DNA of 14,943 nt from Larix sibirica (Eukaryota > Streptophyta > Pinopsida > Pinales > Pinaceae): positions 3,872 to 18,814 of the forward strand of contig NWUY0300051711.1 in NCBI GenBank assembly GCA_004151065.3. Reading direction: 5' to 3'. The first letter of the stretch is position 1, and the number at the start of each line of letters is the position of its first letter. The notes beneath the pieces are model-generated. The model ran no database searches, was not told the origin of the DNA, and worked only from the letters and a program-made list of their open reading frames with translations. A program made the translations under genes and the position numbers. Below are positions 8,921 to 14,943 of this stretch, piece by piece.

Positions 8921-10129
8921 ACAAATGTAAAATGATTCTAGTTTCCTTGTCTTCTCAAGTACCCTTGATAAAAATACTTGATATAATCCCTATTTATGTT
9001 TCCCTGGTTTCCCTATCAATTTATTTTTATTACTTTATTGGATGTTGATCACATGTTGTTGTTGTGTTGACTATCTATATGGCAGTTGATTGTACGACAA
9101 GGGGAGAAGCACCGTCTTCTACTATTCATGGGAATGGATCACCATAACAACATTCCAAGGGATGAAGAAGGTAACAACTCAAAACATAAGCATGAATAGC
9201 AACAATTGTTTATTTCTATGAACTTGAATATATTCTAGAAATGCAGATTGATCATATGTTCACCTATCTTAGATCATATAATTGTCGGTTCAATAATGTG
9301 TTAGTTTTGTCATTCTTTCTTTGTATGCTAATCGAAAGTCTTCTTATTGCAGATGGTCCAGTCTCTCATTCAAATGTACGTATTTTAGCTTCAATATCCA
9401 TAAAGCAGGAATCCATATTTCTTAGAATGTTTGGCTTAAGGGTTTGAGGGGAAACTTTCTAGCGACTACACCAACATAGTTGTTGCATTGAGCAAAATAC
9501 AATCTGTACATATTTGAAGGCCTCAACATGCCATAGAAATGGATTCATACCACCCATAACAACATTATTACCTAGCCCAAATAGAATGTTGAAGGAGTTT
9601 TGAGTTGTTGGGCCTTGGAAACATGAACAAAATATTAATGTATGGTGCAAAGTTTTGGTTTTCTCCAAGTGTCATCGTGGTCAAAAGAATTTGAGCAATT
9701 TCAAAGGGGTGTTAAAGAACGTGTCCTCTTGTTACCACCTTTAGGGCGTGCCATTTGAGACGGTTGTGTAGGTTCCTTGACTATTTTTGGGGCCATTGGC
9801 TCGCTTTTGTTGATAATACACTGCTTATGCAATTCCTCATGAGGAATTTATGAACAATTCAACAAATTTTAGAAGTTGCTTGAGCTTAATGAACTTAAGG
9901 TGCCTAGTTGGCTTGGGATTAAGGTTTTTAACGCTGATTTTGTTCATATGTATGCCTAGAACTTCCTTAAAGCTGCCCATAATGCTATTGTTTATGCCCA
10001 AATTTCGAAAATGGTCCATTTCACCACCGTTTAAGTGCTCAAAATCAATTCATATTTCAAAATTGTGGTTATTTGAAGGCTGATAAGTGGCCAGAACTTC
10101 CCAACACTTCATTCCTTAACTTCAAGAGG
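8921..10129. other. Region without recognisable gene
   Basis: Short open frames at 9241-9447 (plus), 9459-9668 (minus) and 9850-10083 (plus) have no motif that I recognise. The part closest to 8920 may be 3' sequence of the MULE, and the part closest to 10130 may be upstream pol sequence of the gypsy relic, but neither can be shown. Confidence 0.45.
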
Positions 10130-10920
10130 GCTCAAACATGTTGACTGAGCTTACCTAGTGCCTCATTTGACTTTACTTTATCATCTTCCAACCTCCATAG
10201 ATGCAAAATATCCTATGGATCATCAACAACATCTTTTACCCACATCTCAGCAAGTTCATGGTGGCCTACTTAGAATCATAGATGACAATTTTGCTTTCAA
10301 TTGAACTTGGACAAAACATTTGCAACATGTCCTCATAGTTTGTGACCTCCACCAACACAAATTGCAGCCTAAGATGAAAAATTGTCCTTTGGGAAAACCT
10401 CTATCCACTATTTGGGTTTCGTAGTTGATGAAACCTTAGTTCACACAAATCCTACCAAAGTTTAGGTATTGAATGAATGTCCTATTCTCACCAATATCAC
10501 TGATCTCAAAGACCTTATCTCAAGCCAAACTTAACTACAACACTTATGATAAGGTAGTTTATGTGTTGTTCCAAGCATTCATTGAATGGTCTTTGCTCTC
10601 CTAGATTTGCAACAACCTTTTTAGATTGATGCTTTCAATATGCCATAGGATTTGTTCGTAAGAAGGGAGGTCATCCTATGGCTTGCCATTCAGAGACCTT
10701 AACTCACACAAGCATTCACACAATGTTGACACTGTGTTCTTGGAATGGCAACTTTCCTTCGTATTGATTATTATCCTCTTCATTTTTTGAATGCACAGTC
10801 TAACTTGAGGAACATAGACATTTAAAATGGGATTCCTATATTTAGCAATTTCACTTACCCATCAAATACAAGAAGGTTATCTTTGATAAAGCGGTTGGTT
10901 TACCCAACATGTCTCCTACC
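10130..10920 (+). mobile_element. Ty3/gypsy reverse transcriptase-RNase H relic
   Basis: Pieces of a Ty3/gypsy pol protein are readable across changing frames. 10225-10272 gives NNIFYPHLSKFMVAYL, the block before the RT active site. 10278-10286 gives IDD, the remains of the Y-x-D-D motif, followed by TWTKHLQHV. 10406-10521 gives YLGFVVDETLVHTNPTKV and ITDLKDL, the palm/thumb junction. 10524-10590 gives AKLNYNTYDKVVYVL, an RNase H block. 10589-10621 gives FALLDLQQPF, followed by GGHPMACHSETL (10669-10701). 10807-10915 gives HLKWDSYI and FHLPIKYKK, the end of RNase H. Frameshifts and stops occur every few dozen codons, so nothing is functional. Integrase, gag and LTRs were not found. Confidence 0.7.
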
Positions 10921-11870
10921 AAGGTTGTTAGATCTTACTACAGTAGTATATCTCCATGTTGGGATTTCATTTCAATAATACTCCCTGCCCCTTTTATTGA
11001 ACTGAATTGAACTAATCACTACTACAGAGTCACATACTCTTTTAAACTCATGTTTGATAACTGAGTATCCATCTTGCTTGTTTCCCAGAGAATTGACTCT
11101 TTTGCAACAAATGTTGTTATTTTGCAAGCAGTTAGAGTTAATGTCTTTTCATAGATATAGGATGGAAAACAATTTGTTTATATGTTGGGCTTTCTAAGCA
11201 CATTTATCTCGTCATCATTGTTGTGCCTTTATCTGTTCTCCTTGATTGTCATTCAATATATTGTACTAATTTTTTCATGTTGGGATATAATCAAAAGGTT
11301 ATTTCAGCACAACTGTTTGTCAATTCTTAAAAATATATATGTGCAATAAGTTTTTGTCCAACACCTAGTTGTGAGAAGCATTTGATTTTAACTACCATGT
11401 CCTAGATAGAGTATTATTTCCCAGCCATGTCAAAAGGAAAGTGCATGCATAAACGACATCTATGGTTTAAGTATGGATATCTTGTGACTTGGTTGCAATT
11501 CACTAATATTTTTCTTTCCTGATACAAGATCATCACTTGGAAAATATGAGATCCTCTTCCCAATCTATCTATTTTTATTCCACTGTTTGCTTGGTATGTT
11601 TGTTATCAAAGGACCCTATATGCCAATAAATATTTGGATTACAAAAAAATTACATCACAAAGCTATAGGTCTGATCTGCGAGGAACAATGAAATGTGGGA
11701 ATGAATTTTTCTTTCCTAGCCAACTGGATATAAGATTACAAGTTGAATTAGCTTTGTACTCCAGGTGGCTCAATGTTATGTTTCTGCTAGTTTGGAAAGT
11801 TCTAGTTCATTTACTATTTTAGTTTAGCTTTCATTTTGGTTACTTCTCATGATGAATACGATTGATTACC
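10921..11870. other. Region without recognisable gene
   Basis: Integrase would be expected here if the gypsy relic continued, but I could not read one. An open frame at 11634-11822 (plus) has no motif that I recognise. Confidence 0.45.
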
Positions 11871-12023
11871 ATGCTAAATTTCAAGTTTCATATGTTGCAA
11901 GGAAGTGTTCGTATGCTTGTTAAAGCTGCTTTTCAAGAGGCAAATTCTTTAATCAAAAAATTCTCAAGTCGTGGCCCTAAAAGATCTATAAGAGGTGGCA
12001 GGATTACTGCACCATCAAACTAA
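11871..12023 (+). CDS. Small open frame, possible 3'-terminal exon of an unknown gene
   Basis: A 50-codon frame ends at TAA 12021-12023. Its C-terminal part (VRMLVKAAFQEANSLIKKF, then SSRGPKRSIRGGRITAPSN) looks like real protein: an amphipathic helix followed by a basic Arg/Gly-rich tail, in contrast to the surrounding AT-driven frames. An acceptor-like AAG ends at 11901, so the true coding part may start there as the last exon of a split gene. No upstream exon could be joined in frame, and I do not recognise the family. Confidence 0.25.
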   Translation: MLNFKFHMLQGSVRMLVKAAFQEANSLIKKFSSRGPKRSIRGGRITAPSN

Positions 12024-12190
12024 TTGTCAATGGACATCTATCATACTTGTTATTATGCGATTGGTTGTTCATGCTAGGGTTCTAGAAACTATATTTATGG
12101 TGAGAAGAAGTTGCGTTATTTATACACTTTAACCAAATGTGAGGTGATTTTGGCCCTTAGCCCTCACATATATTTCGATGTAATTCCTTT

Positions 12191-12641
12191 TATTATTAAT
12201 ATAATTGTGTGTATGAGGAGTGGTATCACAACATTTGGGGAAAAATCAAGAAGAGTGTTCGAAGGAAATAATTTTGTGATTGCAAATATATGAAAACTTT
12301 TATGTTGCATTTATTTTGTTTGAGAATGAATTCTTTAAGAAATTTCTTTGTAAGAACCAAAAAATGTGAAATTTGTAAAGTCATTTTTCAAGAAATATTG
12401 TAGAAAGAATTTGGCCATTTTGTAGAATCTAAGAGTTGTTGGTTAAGAAGATTACTTCTCCTCACTTTTGGGTGAATTTATTTCTCTATGAAGAAGGCGT
12501 GATTGCCTAAGCTAGTGTAGAGTCATAATCAATGATGTTGTAAGAGTTGAAGCAGTCAACAGCCTCAAGATGTATTGGTGAAATCTGACCCAACTGATGA
12601 TGAGTATCTATAGGGCTTTTTAAACGAATTGAAAAATGTGA
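12191..12641. repeat. 451-bp direct repeat, copy 1
   Basis: This aligns base for base with 14493-14943 at an offset of 2302, with about ten substitutions (about 98% identity) and no indel. Near its left end it contains TGGTATCA (12221-12228), the first eight bases of the initiator-Met tRNA primer-binding site used by many plant LTR retrotransposons; the next bases do not fit. It has no coding content that I recognise. It could be the LTR edge and leader of a Copia-type element, but this is weak. Confidence 0.9.
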
Positions 12642-12849
12642 ATGCAGAAGCACAAATACATTAAAATGTGGAAATACCTGAGTGAACAACATGAAATCTT
12701 GTAGCACCAACATACAGAATGGAAGGGTATTTATTAGGAGGCACATAATACTATTTGTTAGCAAGAAAAACAGTTGAAGAAGTAGGCAGAAGTTGCCCAT
12801 AATTGGCAAGATTCTATGGAAGAAATTAGAAATGAATATAAAGTTGTGA

Positions 12850-13240
12850 ATTAGAGTTATGAATGAAATTGCACTGGAATCACAAAGACAAACACATCTA
12901 CCCAAAAACGGAGCAAATGGATGCACGATTTTTTAGATAAAAGACAAACGGCTATAGGTGACAACAGTGTTTTTCTACCAAATGACAAATCGATTTTGGC
13001 TGAAATTTTGTGTGATTGTTCCCTTCACTATAGTACATCTCCACACAAAAAATTAGAGTAAATGGAAGCACTGAAATTGAGATAAAGACAAATTGGTTGT
13101 AGGTTATAGTGGTCAATCTCTCCAAAACTGTGCAGCGGAGTGACGTGAAATTTACACAGGTTGTTCATTGCAGTACAATGCTTATTCCCTCCAAATTTCA
13201 TGTGATTTGGATGAATGGTTTTTGAGACATGTCCATTTCA
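12850..13240 (+). repeat. Degenerate tandem repeat, period about 145 bp
   Basis: The string AGATAAAAGACAAA at 12935 recurs as AGATAAAGACAAAT at 13080, 145 bp later. Each is preceded by a matching block (GAGCAAATGGATGCAC, then GAGTAAATGGAAGCAC). The upstream parts ACATCTACCCAAAAAC and ACATCTCCACACAAAAAAT also match. A third, poorer unit seems to follow around 13190-13240 (GGATGAATGG). The units are well diverged. Such arrays are common in plant LTR and satellite-like sequence. Confidence 0.4.
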
Positions 13241-14491
13241 AGTTTTTGACAAATTGATTGCTTGAAAATTAGTCAATCTATTGTTACAATTTGACTACTT
13301 ACAAGTTGACCCCCTTGGTGCATAGATTTACTCAAAGGAAGGGTTGTTTGTGATTAGTGAGTTTCCCTTCAACAGTTTACTTGCTTGTGAAAATGGGCCA
13401 TAGCCTTGTTATGCCAACTTGGATGAAGAAAAGTTCCTTTGATTAGTGGTCCACTCTTCGAAGGCCATCTCACTCATGAAAATGAGTTGCTTGTGTGCTT
13501 TATGTATTTCAAGGCAATTGTAATGCTTCTAACGTTTAAAGGAAGCATTTTGAAAAAGATTGTTTGCAAGTATATTGATATCAAGGTTAATCCACCAACC
13601 AATTGTATTGGAGTGCTCCTATGGCAATGGATTTTTTCAACAATTAATCAAAGCAATCATCTTCTCTTTGGCCAAAGAAAAAATTCACATTTAAACTAGG
13701 CACTAGTTCAAAGGCAATATTTTCACAAAAGGCCAAGTGCCACTTCAAAGGAGTTTTAATCCTAAATCTCTCTATTTAAAATGGTTGTTGTGAGTGATTT
13801 GTTTTTTTAACTGTACTAGTAATTTTTAAATTGAGGTTTCTGGTGAACACTTCATGAGAATGATTAAAGTGTTCACCAAAAACATCAGTCTAAAAATTAG
13901 TGTCAGAGTCATCTGCAAAATTCTACATATGAAGAAGGTTGAATATCTCAGTAATTTAGCATGAATTCCATAAGCTTTTAAAAGTTGTTTGTACTTCAAA
14001 CCTCTTTTTACAACTTTTTATTATATCGTTATAGATTTCAAAACAACATAGTAATTTACTGTCATGCAGATTCATTGAATATATTTCAAAACAACAATTT
14101 AATGTCATGCACATTCCTTGACCCATGGAATGTCGAGGCTAACTTGCTTGCTAAGGAAGCTTCTAAATTCAAATGTCGAAGGGAAATTTAAAAGTTTGAA
14201 CATTTTTATTGGTTAAGTAACTTAGGGTTTTGTAATTCTTTAAAAAAAATTGTAACACAATGAATGAAACTTTTTTTTAACTTAAACATGTATAACTATT
14301 TTAAGTTTTAGATCCCTCTTCCTCTTTCCCTCCTAGAATGAGGAAAGGAAAAATTGGATCATGCTATAATCTAACTATATTCCAAGTTTAAAGGTGTCAT
14401 TTTTGTGTCCTTTGTACCCCTCGAGCATATTAATTCTTCATAGCCTGGAACCTCTTCAATGCTAAGCCTTTTGATTTCTTTGGTTTGAATA
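13241..14491. other. Region without recognisable gene
   Basis: Open frames at 13439-13699 and 13985-14191 (plus) were read and not recognised. The latter contains EANLLAKEAS, faintly like the tail of a LINE RNase H, but without supporting motifs upstream. Confidence 0.4.
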
Positions 14492-14492
14492 N
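14492..14492. other. Single N at the start of the second 451-bp repeat
   Basis: The base directly precedes the first position (14493) that matches 12191. To the left of it the sequence is unrelated to the region left of 12191. This is again consistent with a contig join at a repeat boundary. Confidence 0.7.
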
Positions 14493-14943
14493 TATTATTA
14501 ATATAATTGTGTGTCTGAGGAGTGGTATCACAACATTTGGGGAAAAATCAAGAAGAGTGTTCGAAGGAAATAATTTTGTGATTGCAAATATATGAAAACT
14601 TTTATGTTGCATTTATTTTGTTTGAGAATGAATTCTTTAAGAAATTTCTTTGTAAGAACCAAAAAATGTGAAATTTGTAAAGTCATTTTTCAAGAAATAT
14701 TGTAGAAGGAATTTGGCCATTTTGTAGAATCTAAGAGTTGTTGGTTAAGAAGGTTACTTCTCCTTGCTTTTGGGTGAATTTATTTCTCTATGAAGAAGGC
14801 GTGGTTGCCTAAGCTAGTGTAGAGTCATATTCAATGATGTTGTAAGAGTTGAAGCAGTCAACAACCTCAAGATGTATTGGTGAAATCCGACCCAACTGAT
14901 GATGAGTACCTATAGGGCTTTTTAAACGAATTGAAAAATGTGA
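14493..14943. repeat. 451-bp direct repeat, copy 2 (cut by window end)
   Basis: This is the direct copy of 12191-12641, including the TGGTATCA motif at 14523-14530. Matching continues to the last base of the window, so the true repeat is longer. Differences are scattered single substitutions, so the copies are either different loci/alleles or an old duplication, not a sequencing echo. Confidence 0.9.

Noticed and set aside
12507-12926. Minus-strand 139-codon frame, hydrophobic
   Set aside because: It overlaps the end of the 451-bp repeat, and in copy 2 only its first part is visible. The composition (Phe, Leu, Ser, Ile rich) fits translation of A-rich sequence. No domain seen.
13985-14191. 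EANLLAKEAS as the tail of a LINE RNase H
   Set aside because: Ten residues with no upstream catalytic motif in any frame. Treated as chance similarity.
1-14943. CRISPR array, tRNA or rRNA genes, bacterial-type operon
   Set aside because: No short regularly spaced repeats, no cloverleaf or rRNA-like conserved strings noticed, and the intron-bearing plant-type relics speak against a prokaryotic origin.

Overview
The window looks like a gene-poor, repeat-rich stretch of a land-plant nuclear genome. It is AT-rich, has short GT-AG introns of 80-121 bp, and is full of decayed plant transposable elements. It also carries remains of a plant-specific CCCH zinc-finger/RRM gene. A gymnosperm (conifer-like) source is my best guess, from the style of the old, diverged element fossils, but this is inference. 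I see no intact protein-coding gene, no RNA gene and no CRISPR array.

Layout. Positions 1-1400 hold two direct copies (249 bp, offset 1033) of a retroelement RNase H fragment on the minus strand. Both carry the same two stop codons. Positions 1603-2612 (minus) hold a broken CCCH + RRM RNA-binding protein gene that keeps a 121-bp intron. Positions 3341-5383 and 6600-8920 (plus) hold two copies of a multi-exon Mutator-like (MULE) transposase gene. Copy 1 keeps the three DDE residues but ends at an N before the SWIM finger. Copy 2 keeps the SWIM/C-terminal part but has lost two of the three catalytic residues in a 549-bp deletion. Positions 10130-10920 (plus) hold a badly decayed Ty3/gypsy reverse transcriptase-RNase H. 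Positions 12191-12641 and 14493-14943 are a 451-bp direct repeat (about 98% identical) that runs off the window. A degenerate tandem array of about 145-bp units lies near 12850-13240. The remaining stretches show nothing I can identify.

The genes do not form a pathway; this is a fossil bed. The strongest overall signal concerns structure and assembly. All three ambiguous-base sites (250-251, 5384, 14492) fall exactly where homology between a pair of internal duplicates begins or ends. The two MULE copies also change abruptly from about 82-88% identity to about 97% identity along their length, which suggests gene conversion or a chimeric assembly. I found no convincing previously undescribed functional system.
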